Position numbers and translations under genes: made by a program. Below the pieces are notes generated by a model. The model saw nothing but the letters and a program-made list of their open reading frames with translations. It was not told where the DNA came from and made no database searches. This document shows positions 50,344 through 58,845 of a DNA stretch of 64,000 nt, piece by piece. Source of the stretch: Luteolibacter ambystomatis (lineage in GTDB: Bacteria > Verrucomicrobiota > Verrucomicrobiia > Verrucomicrobiales > Akkermansiaceae); assembly GCF_018137965.1 (NCBI RefSeq), contig NZ_CP073100.1, positions 2,491,754 to 2,555,753 of the forward strand. The letters run 5' to 3'. Numbering within the stretch: the first letter of the stretch is position 1; each line of letters begins with the position of its first letter.

Positions 50344-53118
50344 ATGTATCCAAAATTGACTGCCATTTTAACGGCCTTCACCCTGAGCCAACCCGTGCTG
50401 CGGGCGAATGTGGCGATCCTCGCCGACTATCCGCTGGGGGAACCCGGCTCGCTCGGCACGAACAGCCGCCCGCTGGACCTCACCGGCACCTATTCCTACA
50501 CGGGGAACAACTACGGGGGCACCACGCCGGTGGCCACCGCCGGGGTTTCCGCGCCGGGATCGACGCACTATCTGGACACCTCCGACACCACGCGCCAGGA
50601 GGGCTTCTGGGGACCGGTATTCTCCGTGCCGGGCAGCGACAACTTCGCGATGGGGATCTATGTCCGCGCGGCGGAAGACACGGCGGCCACCCGCGGCTCG
50701 ATCTTCACCTCCGGCCCGAGCAACCAGAACGGCGTGCTGAAGATCACGCTGGATGGAAACGGCTGGTCCGCCAGCGCGCACAATGTCGCGTGGATCGGGA
50801 CGGCCGGCGGCACGGGCTTCACCGCCAACACGTGGGTACACCTCGCGCTGATCCGCAGCGGCGGCGTCACGACCTTCTACATCGATGGCGCGGCGCAGGC
50901 GGGCACATGGTCCGGCACGCCGGTCTTCGGCCAATCCCACCTAGGCGTGGATGCCGGTGGCACCAACGCCTTCGACGGGCATCTCGACCAGGCCCGCGTG
51001 GTCACCTTCACCGCCGGAGAATCCGTGGCGAACATCCTCGCCGCGCTGACCTCGGCGGGCGCTCCGGAGCCGCACATCCTCCAGCAACCGGCATCGGTGG
51101 TCGTACAGAACGGGGGGACCGCGACCTTCACCGCCTATGCCAGCGGCCATCCCACGCCGACCTACCAGTGGTTCCGCAATCCCGGGGCGGTCCCCGTTTC
51201 CGGCGGTGCCACGGGCACGCTCACGCTGGCGAATGTCACCAGCGCGGACACGGGGGACTACTACGTGGTGGCCACCAATACCGCGGGCAGCGACACCAGC
51301 GCCACCGCCACGCTGGCCATCGGCCGCGCGCCAACGCCCTCCACGCTCCCGGACGCGGTGCAGCAGATGCAGATGGACCGGAAATACGGCATGTTCTGCC
51401 ACTTCGGCGTCAATACCTTCGCCGACCAGGAGTGGACGGATGGCACGCTGCCGGCCACCACCTTCAATCCCACCGCGGTGGACGCGGACCAGTGGGTGCT
51501 GGCGGCAAAGGCCGCGGGCATGCGCTATCTGCTGCTCACCACGAAGCATCACGACGGCTTCTGCCTGTGGCCGTCCGCCTACACGACGTATGACGTGGCC
51601 TCGTCCTCGCGGCCGGATCTCGACGTGGTGAAGCTGGTGTCGGACGCCTGCCAGCGCCACGGCCTGCGCTTCGCCGTCTATTACTCGCTGTGGGACCGCA
51701 ACTGGAACAACGGCGCGATGCGCGCAACCAGCCTCGACCTGAGCCCGGCGAACAGCGCCGCCTACGTGACCTACATGAAGAACCAGCTCACGGAGCTGCT
51801 CACGAACTACGGCCCGGTGGCGGAGCTGTGGCTGGATGGAGGCTGGGTCACCCCCAGCGAGGACTGGAACATCCCGGCGGTCTATGACCTGGTGAAATCG
51901 CTCCAGCCGGAATGCCAGGTGAGCGTGAACTGGACGGTGGGACCGGAGGGATCGAACGTCACTCCCGCGAACCAGCAGCCCGGCGATCCGCTGCGATACT
52001 TCCCCTCCGATTTCCGTACGGCCGACCCGTTCATGCCGAAGTTCGCGGACCCGAAGACCTTCACGCATTCCGGAAACACCTACTACCTGCCCTTCGAGGC
52101 GACGATCACGATCGCGAATGGCTCGCACTGGTTCTACCACACCGGCGACGAGACGGCGAAGCCGCTGTCCTCGCTGGAAAACTCGTTCAACACCGCCACC
52201 GCGCAGGGAAACCTGCTGGTCATCAACTGTTCTCCCAACCGCAATGGCGTGCTGCTGCCCAGCAACGTCACCGCGCTGGCGCAACTGGCACAGCGGCTGG
52301 GACTCGAACCGGATCGTCCGTTCCCGGTGAACCTCGCCCGGACCGCCACGGCCAGCGCCTCCACCGAGTGGCCGAGCGGCGGCCATCAAGCGTGGAAGGC
52401 CAGTGACGAGGACCCTAACAGCCGCTGGGCCGCGGCGGACGGTGATGCCAGCCCCACGCTCTCCTTCGACTTCGGACAAGCGACGACTTTCGACCGGATC
52501 ATGGTGAATGAATATGGCGAGGGCGATGTGTACCGCTGCCAGTCGTTCGACCTGCAAACGAGTGACGATGGCTCGGCGTGGACCACGATCCACAGCGGCA
52601 CCACGCTGGGCGAGTCCATCCGCATCGACCTGCCCGCACCGGTGACCTCGCGGTGGCTGCGCCTCCGCGTGAACTCCGCGTCCGGCGCGGTCTCGATCTG
52701 GATGTTCAAGGTCCAGAACTCCGCAAGACCCGATCCGGAGAAGACCTCCTTCCGCCTGTGGCAGGAGCAGAACTTCACGCTCGGTGAGATCCAGTCCGGG
52801 ATCGCCGGAGCGGATACCACGCCGTGGGGCGATGGCCTGCCGAACTTCCTCAAGTATGCGCTCGGCATCGGCAATGCACGCCATCCCCACACAGGAGGGA
52901 GTGCCACGACCTTTGGCATGTTTCCGGGAGGCGGCTGGAAATTCCAATTCCACCGCGCCCGTCCGGACGTGACCTACACGATCCAGTCCTCGTCCGATCT
53001 CCAGAACTGGCAGTTGTACGATCAGGACCCGGGCAGCGTCGGCAGCCCCGTCGAGGTCTTCGTTCCCGGTGGCACGGGCTCTCTTTTCCTGCGCCTCCAA
53101 GCCGCGGAGAAACCATGA
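50344..53118 (+). CDS. exported GH29 alpha-L-fucosidase with LamG, Ig and discoidin domains
   Basis: A 924-residue protein. After the signal peptide (MYPKLTAILTAFTLSQPVLRA) come a LamG-like domain (about 23-240), an Ig-like domain (about 240-330; ILQQPASVVVQNGGTATFTAYAS) and the GH29 barrel from about 340 (KYGMFCHFGVNTFADQEWTDG, LLTTKHHDGFCLWPSAYTTYD, AVYYSLWDR). The nucleophile is Asp498 in VAELWLDGGW. A discoidin/F5-F8-type module follows (about 665-790), then the verrucomicrobial C-terminal tail (GDGLPNFLKYALGIG, YTIQSSSDLQNW). It removes terminal fucose from extracellular glycans or fucoidan. The ECF/FecR pair lies divergent. Confidence 0.92.
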   Translation: MYPKLTAILTAFTLSQPVLRANVAILADYPLGEPGSLGTNSRPLDLTGTYSYTGNNYGGTTPVATAGVSAPGSTHYLDTSDTTRQEGFWGPVFSVPGSDNFAMGIYVRAAEDTAATRGSIFTSGPSNQNGVLKITLDGNGWSASAHNVAWIGTAGGTGFTANTWVHLALIRSGGVTTFYIDGAAQAGTWSGTPVFGQSHLGVDAGGTNAFDGHLDQARVVTFTAGESVANILAALTSAGAPEPHILQQPASVVVQNGGTATFTAYASGHPTPTYQWFRNPGAVPVSGGATGTLTLANVTSADTGDYYVVATNTAGSDTSATATLAIGRAPTPSTLPDAVQQMQMDRKYGMFCHFGVNTFADQEWTDGTLPATTFNPTAVDADQWVLAAKAAGMRYLLLTTKHHDGFCLWPSAYTTYDVASSSRPDLDVVKLVSDACQRHGLRFAVYYSLWDRNWNNGAMRATSLDLSPANSAAYVTYMKNQLTELLTNYGPVAELWLDGGWVTPSEDWNIPAVYDLVKSLQPECQVSVNWTVGPEGSNVTPANQQPGDPLRYFPSDFRTADPFMPKFADPKTFTHSGNTYYLPFEATITIANGSHWFYHTGDETAKPLSSLENSFNTATAQGNLLVINCSPNRNGVLLPSNVTALAQLAQRLGLEPDRPFPVNLARTATASASTEWPSGGHQAWKASDEDPNSRWAAADGDASPTLSFDFGQATTFDRIMVNEYGEGDVYRCQSFDLQTSDDGSAWTTIHSGTTLGESIRIDLPAPVTSRWLRLRVNSASGAVSIWMFKVQNSARPDPEKTSFRLWQEQNFTLGEIQSGIAGADTTPWGDGLPNFLKYALGIGNARHPHTGGSATTFGMFPGGGWKFQFHRARPDVTYTIQSSSDLQNWQLYDQDPGSVGSPVEVFVPGGTGSLFLRLQAAEKP

Positions 53119-53224
53119 TCCGGATTTATCCAGTTAACCTTCCGCCTCTCCGGGGGATGACAAGGCGGAGCATCGGCTCCGACCTCCTGCCCCCGTCCCA
53201 TTGATTGCTTCGTTCATACAACAC

Positions 53225-54010
53225 ATGTCCATGAAAAACACATCCCCCTTGGTGCTCGCCATGTTCGCGGGCCTGACCGCAGTCTCTCCCGCCGCCGTAA
53301 CGGTCTTCGCCGAGTATCATCTCGGTGAAGCCGGGAGCCTCTCCGGAGCCAACAATCTTCCCCAGGATAGTTCCGGCAACGGCAGGAATCTCGCCACCGC
53401 CATCAGCGGCAATACCGTCATTGTCGGAACCACCGGCGTGGTGGCTCCGGGATCGACCGCCTACATCGATACCAGCAGCGCGACCAATGAGGGATGGTTC
53501 TCGTCCAACCTCCTGACCGGCCTACCCACCGATGATTTCGCGGTGGGCGTCTATGCTTCTTCGGCAACGATTGGCGGCACACGGGACATCATCTCGCTGG
53601 GGGGAAACAACGGAGCCTACAAGCTCTCACTGGGCCCCAATGGCTGGGCCGCAAGTGCGCATAACGTATCATGGATCGGGACCGCCAACGGGATTGCCGG
53701 TTCCTTCACCGCGGACCAGTGGGTGCATCTCTCCCTGATCCGCTCCGCTGGCACGACGACCTTTTACATCAATGGCGTGGCACAGGCCACCTACGCGGGC
53801 GCTCCGGTCAATGACACGCTTCACATTTCGGTGAATCCAGGTGGCGGGACTTATTTCAACGGCAAGATCGACGAGGCCCGCATCGTGACTTTCACGCCGG
53901 GTGAAAGCACCTCGAACATCCTCAATGCGCTCCAAGGCGTGCCCGAGCCATCGGCGGCCATTCTCGGAGGACTGGGATTGCTCGGCCTGCTGCGCCGCCG
54001 CAGGGAGTGA
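53225..54010 (+). CDS. LamG-domain PEP-CTERM exoprotein
   Basis: A 261-residue protein (MSMKNTSPLVLAMFAGLTAV; ATG at 53231 also possible). A LamG-like domain fills the middle. The C-terminus is VPEPSAAILGGLGLLGLLRR plus basic residues: the PEP-CTERM signal (VPEP, hydrophobic stretch, arginines) read by an exosortase. The LamG part is clearly paralogous to the first domain of the fucosidase upstream (GWAASAHNVSWIGTANG versus GWSASAHNVAWIGTAGG). It lies 106 bases after it. Confidence 0.9.
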   Translation: MSMKNTSPLVLAMFAGLTAVSPAAVTVFAEYHLGEAGSLSGANNLPQDSSGNGRNLATAISGNTVIVGTTGVVAPGSTAYIDTSSATNEGWFSSNLLTGLPTDDFAVGVYASSATIGGTRDIISLGGNNGAYKLSLGPNGWAASAHNVSWIGTANGIAGSFTADQWVHLSLIRSAGTTTFYINGVAQATYAGAPVNDTLHISVNPGGGTYFNGKIDEARIVTFTPGESTSNILNALQGVPEPSAAILGGLGLLGLLRRRRE

Positions 54011-54034
54011 CGCGGAACCGCAGCGTCCCCACCT

Positions 54035-55486
54035 TCAGGGATTCCGCCACAGGTGCATCACCGCGTAGCTGCGCCACGGACGCCACGCTTGTGAGATTTC
54101 TTCCGCCCGCTTCGCCGTGACGCGGCCGAGGCGGTTGCGGATGGCGATGTCTTCCTTCGGGAAGGCATCCGGCCAGCGCAGCGCGCGCATGGCGAGATAG
54201 TGCGCGGTCCATGGACCGATGCCGGGCAGCGCGGTGAGCTGCGCGAATGCGGCGTCCGGGTCACCGCCGCTGTCGAGGACGAGTTCACCGCGATGACACG
54301 CACGTGCGAGCGATTGGATGCAGGCGGCGCGACTGCCGACGATGCCAAGGCGCGCGATGTCCGATACCTCCGCCCGCGCGAGCACGGTGGCAGCAGGTGT
54401 GAGACGATTGAGTGGCGGGAAGGGTGTGGCGAACTCCTCGCCAAAAGTGGCGGCCACGCGGCAGGCGATGGTGGTGGCGGCGCGGACGGTGACCTGCTGG
54501 CCGAGGATGGCGCGCACCGCCATCTCGAAGGGATCGAAGGCACCGGGCACGCGCAGCCCGGGATCGCGCCGCACGGAGTCCGCGAGCAGCGGATCGTTCC
54601 CGAGATGCGCGGCGATGAGATCCGGGCGCGCGTTGAGATCGAAGAGATCGCGCAGGCGTCCGAGCAACGCGGGCAGCGCGGGCGTGAGCGTGTGGGTGAA
54701 CTCGACACGGAGCGCGCGTTTCTCCTCATCATGGCGGACGCGGACCCAGCCGGTGTGATCGCCGAGACGAATGGTGCGGAAATAGGCGGAGCCATCGTCC
54801 GGAATCCACTCCACTCCCTGGATGAGACGATGGCGGAGAAAGGCGACGATGCCGTCCCAATCATACGGCGGGCGATAGCTGAGGCGGAGCGTGGAGGTGC
54901 CGGTGGAGGATGGCGTGGATTTTTCCGCGAGGGATTTCCTCAGGCGCGTGGGCGGCATGCGGTAGTGGCGCAGGAAGGCGTCATTGAACCGGCGCAGGCT
55001 GGCGAAGCCGCTGGCAAAGGCGATCTCCGTGACGGGCAGCGTGGTTTCTGTTAGAAGCTGCTTCGCGAGCAGCAACCGGCGCGTCTGCATCAGCTCAATG
55101 GGCGAGACGCCGAGCTCGGCATGGACGATGCGGCGGAGCTGCCGCGAGCTGATGCCGAAACCTTCCGCGAGGTCCTCCAGGCCCGTGCCTTCATCGAGCA
55201 ATCCTTCATTAAGACGATGGACGATGAGGTGGGCGATGCGCTGGGCGTGATCGACAGGTGCCTGGCCGGGCGCGAGTTCCGGGCGGCAGCGCAGGCACGG
55301 GCGGAAGGCGGCCTTTTCCGCTGCGGCGGCACTGGGGAAGAAGCGGCAGTTTTCCCGGCGCGGCGTGCGCGCGGGACACACGGGACGACAATAGACGCCG
55401 GTGGAAGTGACGCCGACGTAGAAGACGCCATCGAAACGCGGATCGTGCGAAGCGAGGGCGCGGTAGGCGGCGTGGTCGTCGATCAT
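54035..55486 (-). CDS. AdaA-AlkA fusion: methylphosphotriester-sensing regulator plus 3-methyladenine DNA glycosylase
   Basis: A 483-residue protein. Residues 1-75 are the Ada zinc domain with C33, C37, C64 and C67 (GVYCRPVCPARTP, RPCLRCRPELAPG); C33 is the expected methyl acceptor. 85-185 is an AraC helix-turn-helix (EGFGISSRQLRRIVHAELG, EIAFASGFASLRRFNDAFLRHY). 195-300 is the AlkA N-terminal domain. 300-480 is the HhH-GPD glycosylase (AILGQQVTVRAATTIACR, LTALPGIGPWTAHYLAMRALR followed by DAFPKED). It removes alkylated bases and activates repair genes. It diverges from an Ogt-type methyltransferase with a large palindrome between. Confidence 0.93.
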   Translation of the reverse strand: MIDDHAAYRALASHDPRFDGVFYVGVTSTGVYCRPVCPARTPRRENCRFFPSAAAAEKAAFRPCLRCRPELAPGQAPVDHAQRIAHLIVHRLNEGLLDEGTGLEDLAEGFGISSRQLRRIVHAELGVSPIELMQTRRLLLAKQLLTETTLPVTEIAFASGFASLRRFNDAFLRHYRMPPTRLRKSLAEKSTPSSTGTSTLRLSYRPPYDWDGIVAFLRHRLIQGVEWIPDDGSAYFRTIRLGDHTGWVRVRHDEEKRALRVEFTHTLTPALPALLGRLRDLFDLNARPDLIAAHLGNDPLLADSVRRDPGLRVPGAFDPFEMAVRAILGQQVTVRAATTIACRVAATFGEEFATPFPPLNRLTPAATVLARAEVSDIARLGIVGSRAACIQSLARACHRGELVLDSGGDPDAAFAQLTALPGIGPWTAHYLAMRALRWPDAFPKEDIAIRNRLGRVTAKRAEEISQAWRPWRSYAVMHLWRNP

Positions 55487-55520
55487 GATGGGGTCACGAT
55501 AGCCGTGCGGAGGGATTCAC

Positions 55521-55576
55521 GCTGGCCGTTTTCGGACATGGGAACGAATTTGCATCCATGTCCGGAAACGGCCAGC
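55521..55576. promoter_or_regulatory. 21-bp inverted repeat in the ada-alkA/ogt divergent promoter
   Basis: GCTGGCCGTTTTCGGACATGG and its reverse complement (20 of 21) stand 14 bases apart in the 121-base gap between the two repair genes. The Ada-type regulator encoded alongside is the natural candidate to bind it. A cruciform or dyad operator is equally possible. Confidence 0.7.
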
Positions 55577-55607
55577 ATTTCCTCCCGGAATGCGGCAGGG
55601 TGAGGCC

Positions 55608-56120
55608 ATGAACACGACGACAACCCAACAGGCATGCAAGGTGATCGGCTCGCCGGTGGGACGGCTCACCCTGGTGGCGGGCGAAAAGGGACTGGCGGCG
55701 GTGCTGTGGGAGAACGACGCTCCGGACCGCGTGCGGCTGGGGGTGCTGGCGGAGCGGCCGGATCATCCGGTGCTGGTGGAGGCGGAGCGGCAGCTCGGCG
55801 AATACTTCGCGGGGAAGCGGACGAGCTTCACGGTACCGCTGGAATTCCACGGCACGGATTTCCAGAAGGAGGTGTGGGCGGCGCTGCTGGAGATTCCCTA
55901 CGGTGAGACTCGTACTTACGGACAGATCGCGGAGCGGATCGGGCGGCCGGACTCGCAGCGTGCGGTGGGAGCAGCCAACGGGCGCAATCCGATCTCGATC
56001 CTCGCACCGTGCCACCGCGTGATCGGCACGAATGGGAAGCTCACCGGATTCGCGGGCGGGCTGGAGACGAAGGCGAAGCTGCTGGCCCTGGAATGCGGCC
56101 AGCCGGTGGCGTGGTGGTAA
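55608..56120 (+). CDS. ogt: O6-methylguanine-DNA methyltransferase
   Basis: A 170-residue suicide enzyme that moves methyl groups from O6-methylguanine (and O4-methylthymine) to its own cysteine. The signature PCHRVIG carries the acceptor Cys135. Preceding it are FQKEVWAALLEIPYGETRTYGQIAERIG and GAANGRNPISILAPCHRV, all standard. The length equals the family (160-180). Start at 55608, seven bases after a GAGG-like site. Divergent from the AdaA-AlkA fusion gene and presumably part of the same adaptive response. Confidence 0.95.
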   Translation: MNTTTTQQACKVIGSPVGRLTLVAGEKGLAAVLWENDAPDRVRLGVLAERPDHPVLVEAERQLGEYFAGKRTSFTVPLEFHGTDFQKEVWAALLEIPYGETRTYGQIAERIGRPDSQRAVGAANGRNPISILAPCHRVIGTNGKLTGFAGGLETKAKLLALECGQPVAWW

Positions 56121-56271
56121 GGGCGGGCCCGGCATCGCAGGTCTCCTTCATCGGGGAGGCGGTCGAGCGCACGCTGGACGATCTCCATGCTCCGTCTCTG
56201 AGAGGGTGTACCGCCCCCCTTCGGCCCGCCTCCGGAGGTAGGGACGCCCGCAAGAATTCCACACCCGCCTG

Positions 56272-56673
56272 CTAGTTAAGACCGGGCAGCCTCTCGCGCC
56301 ACCTTTCGCTCATCTTCTCCAGATAGCGTACCGGTGACACGCCGTAACAGCGGATGAACTCGCGGCGGAAGCTGCCGAGGGTGGAGAATCCCAGCTCCCC
56401 CGCCACGTGTCCCGGACCTTCTCCGGCACGCAGCCGCAGGCGGGCCTCCACCATGCGGATCTGCGCCAGCCATGCCTTCGGCGGCAGGCCCACGTCCCGG
56501 ACGAAGACATCATAGAGATAGCGATCACTGCAACCAAGCGTGGCGCTCATGCCGGAGACGCGGAATCCGTTCCGGAAAGCGATTCCGTGCAGATCCAGGC
56601 GCATCCGCCCGCAGGTGCCAAGCACCAGCCAGTTCCCGTTGTTGCGGACAATCCTCATGGAAAATCCCCTCAT
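56272..56673 (-). CDS. small AraC-type helix-turn-helix protein
   Basis: A 133-residue protein with almost only an AraC DNA-binding domain: MSATLGCSDRYLYDVFVRDVGLPPKAWLAQIRMVEARLRL and VAGELGFSTLGSFRREFIRCYGVSPVRYL. There is no sensor domain. It diverges from the trypsin/nuclease operon across 211 bases and may regulate it. An alternative start is the ATG at 56658 (MRIVRNNG). Confidence 0.85.
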   Translation of the reverse strand: MRGFSMRIVRNNGNWLVLGTCGRMRLDLHGIAFRNGFRVSGMSATLGCSDRYLYDVFVRDVGLPPKAWLAQIRMVEARLRLRAGEGPGHVAGELGFSTLGSFRREFIRCYGVSPVRYLEKMSERWRERLPGLN

Positions 56674-56884
56674 CTGTGACGCACCTCATGCTAACTGGTC
56701 AATATCAAACGGAACATCCCGTTCATTTCCGTAAAGCAAAACAGTGTTCCGGTTTTGTACGCCTCCGAGTCTTGGCATTTTCCTCCCAAAACCCCAAGGA
56801 TCAACGATCACCCTCACCCACTTTTTCCCGTCCGGCCTCATGCCGGAAACCACTCCAACACATCACCCCAACTCCCGAGAAAAC

Positions 56885-58756
56885 ATGTCCAACAACAAAC
56901 AGAGACTCAAGTCATCCCTGGCTTCCCTGCTCTCCGACACCGCCGTGATGGCGGAACTCGGCAACAGCCGGGAAACCCTCGAATCCGCCAAAGGCAGCCC
57001 GGGTGCCGAATCCCTGGACCTATTGATCGAAGGCAATGGCGACGTCCTCCGGGACGGCGCCTACACCACCACGGAGGCCATCATCCTGGACTTCGGCCGC
57101 CCGGCCCTGATCGTGCAGGACGGCAAGTGGCAGACGCCGAAGTCCAAGGAAATCGAAACCCGCCTGAAGGGCGCGGAGGCCACGCTGCTGGCTGCCATTC
57201 CGAAGGTGGGCCGCGTGGAGATCCTGAACTACCGCTCCGACTACGTGGGCACCGGCTGGATGATCGACGAGGACATCCTGATCACCAACCGCCACGTGGC
57301 CTCCCTCTTCGGCCAGAAATCGGGTGGCAGCTTTTCGTTCCGCGCCTCGCCGTCCGGCCGCTTGTATGAGAGCCGCACGGATTTCCTGCGCGAGTACCAG
57401 CGCAACGCGGTGGCACAGGCCGCGGTCCGCGAGATCATCTACATCGAGGAAGACAGCGATCTGCTGCCGGACATGGCGCTGGTCCGCATGGATAAGAACG
57501 CCATCAAGCTCCCCGCCCCGGTGGAGCTGGCCGCCACCCTGCCCGTGTTCGACCAGCAGATCGCCATCATCGGCTATCCCGCGGAGGATTCGCGGAATGA
57601 TTCGTTCGTGATGAACGACATCTTCGGCGGCGTGTACAACGTGAAGCGGCTCAGCCCGGGCCGGATCATGGGAGTCCGCCCGGATGGCAAGCTCCTTCAA
57701 CACGACGGCACCACCCTGGGTGGAAACTCCGGCTCCCCGGTCATCGATCTGGCAACCGGCAAGGCCGTGGGACTCCATTTCTCCGGCTCCTTCCACCTGG
57801 AGAACTACGCCGTCACGTCCGTTTGGCTCAAGCAGCGGCTGGCGGAGATCTCGCCCGTGCGGATCACCGTTCCCGCGCTGGCCGCCCCCACGCCACCCGC
57901 CGGCGGACCACCCGAGGCGACCGTGGCCGCGCCGGTGCCGAACGGCGGCTCGGGCTACCACCCGGATTTCCTGGGGACGAATGGCACCAGCGTGCCGCTG
58001 CCCACCATCCCGGAGGACCAGACCGGCCTGATCGCACCGGTGGAGGGCAATGACGACGGGGAACTGAAATACAGCCACTTCTCCATCGTCATGCGCTCGG
58101 ACCGCCGCCTGCCGTTCTACACCGCGGTGAACATCGACGGCAACCTGCTCTACAACTTCAACCGCGGCACGGACAAATGGTACTACGATGATCGTATTTC
58201 CCGCGACCACCAGATCGGCGAGGACCTCTACGTCCGGAACAACCTGGACCGCGGCCACCTGGTGCGCCGCCTCGATCCCACGTGGGGCGAGTCCCGCAAG
58301 GAGGCGAAGCAGGCGGAGGAGGAGACGTTCTTCTTCACCAACTGCTCGCCCCAGCATTCCAAGCTGAACCAGAAGACCTGGCTGAGCCTGGAGGACTATA
58401 TCCTCGGCAATGCCGGAAAGGAGAAGCTCCAGGCCTCCGTCTTCAGCGGACCGGTGATGGATGAGAACGACCGCGACTACCGCGGCGTGCAGATCCCGGA
58501 GGAATTCTGGAAGGTGGTGGTGATCGTGAACCCGCTCTCCGGAAAGCTCTCCGCCACCGGCTACGTGCTCAGCCAGGCGGACTACCTCGGGGACCTGGAG
58601 TTCGTGTTCGGCGAGTTCAAGACCTACCAGGTGCCGATCAGCCAGATCGAGGGGAAGACCGGCCTTTCCTTCGACCTGGAGAAATACGATCCGCTGGCCA
58701 GGACCGAAGCCCGCCCGCAACGGGAGATCAACGGCCCGGCCGATCTGATCCTCTGA
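56885..58756 (+). CDS. trypsin-like protease fused to a NUC1-type DNA/RNA endonuclease
   Basis: A 623-residue protein without signal peptide. After about 110 N-terminal residues (helical, then a short beta region) a chymotrypsin-fold protease runs to about 325: His137 in LITNRHVAS, Asp196 in LPDMALVR, Ser282 in LGGNSGSPVID. A Pro/Ala linker leads to a NUC1/EndoG-type nuclease (about 395-610) with DRGHLV (455-460, catalytic His458), TNCSPQHSKLNQKTWLSLED (Asn485/495 and Glu503 region). Both active sites look complete. The true start is the ATG at 56885; the frame runs back to 56744. It heads a five-gene operon. Confidence 0.88.
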   Translation: MSNNKQRLKSSLASLLSDTAVMAELGNSRETLESAKGSPGAESLDLLIEGNGDVLRDGAYTTTEAIILDFGRPALIVQDGKWQTPKSKEIETRLKGAEATLLAAIPKVGRVEILNYRSDYVGTGWMIDEDILITNRHVASLFGQKSGGSFSFRASPSGRLYESRTDFLREYQRNAVAQAAVREIIYIEEDSDLLPDMALVRMDKNAIKLPAPVELAATLPVFDQQIAIIGYPAEDSRNDSFVMNDIFGGVYNVKRLSPGRIMGVRPDGKLLQHDGTTLGGNSGSPVIDLATGKAVGLHFSGSFHLENYAVTSVWLKQRLAEISPVRITVPALAAPTPPAGGPPEATVAAPVPNGGSGYHPDFLGTNGTSVPLPTIPEDQTGLIAPVEGNDDGELKYSHFSIVMRSDRRLPFYTAVNIDGNLLYNFNRGTDKWYYDDRISRDHQIGEDLYVRNNLDRGHLVRRLDPTWGESRKEAKQAEEETFFFTNCSPQHSKLNQKTWLSLEDYILGNAGKEKLQASVFSGPVMDENDRDYRGVQIPEEFWKVVVIVNPLSGKLSATGYVLSQADYLGDLEFVFGEFKTYQVPISQIEGKTGLSFDLEKYDPLARTEARPQREINGPADLIL

Positions 58757-58769
58757 TGTCTCATCGCAA

Positions 58770-58820
58770 GCGCGGGCAATCCCGCGCCCGCCCCGGAGTC
58801 CGTGCGCTGATGCGGACTCC
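58770..58820 (+). terminator. two strong hairpins between operon genes
   Basis: GCGCGGG-CAAT-CCCGCGC (58770-58787, perfect) is followed by GGAGTCCG ... CGGACTCC (58795-58820). Both lie between the trypsin-NUC1 stop and the better start of the next gene (58846). They could attenuate read-through or protect mRNA ends, making differential expression inside the operon likely. Confidence 0.55.
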
Positions 58821-58845
58821 GGCTCTCTTTCCACATGCATCATTC

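Noticed and set aside
50941-53100. Minus-strand open frame of 719 codons
   Set aside because: It is antisense to the GH29 fucosidase, Arg/Gly/Val-rich and without domains; GC-rich third positions keep the antisense frame open.
57020-58843. Minus-strand open frame of 607 codons
   Set aside because: It is the shadow of the trypsin-NUC1 gene, whose catalytic motifs are unmistakable on the plus strand.
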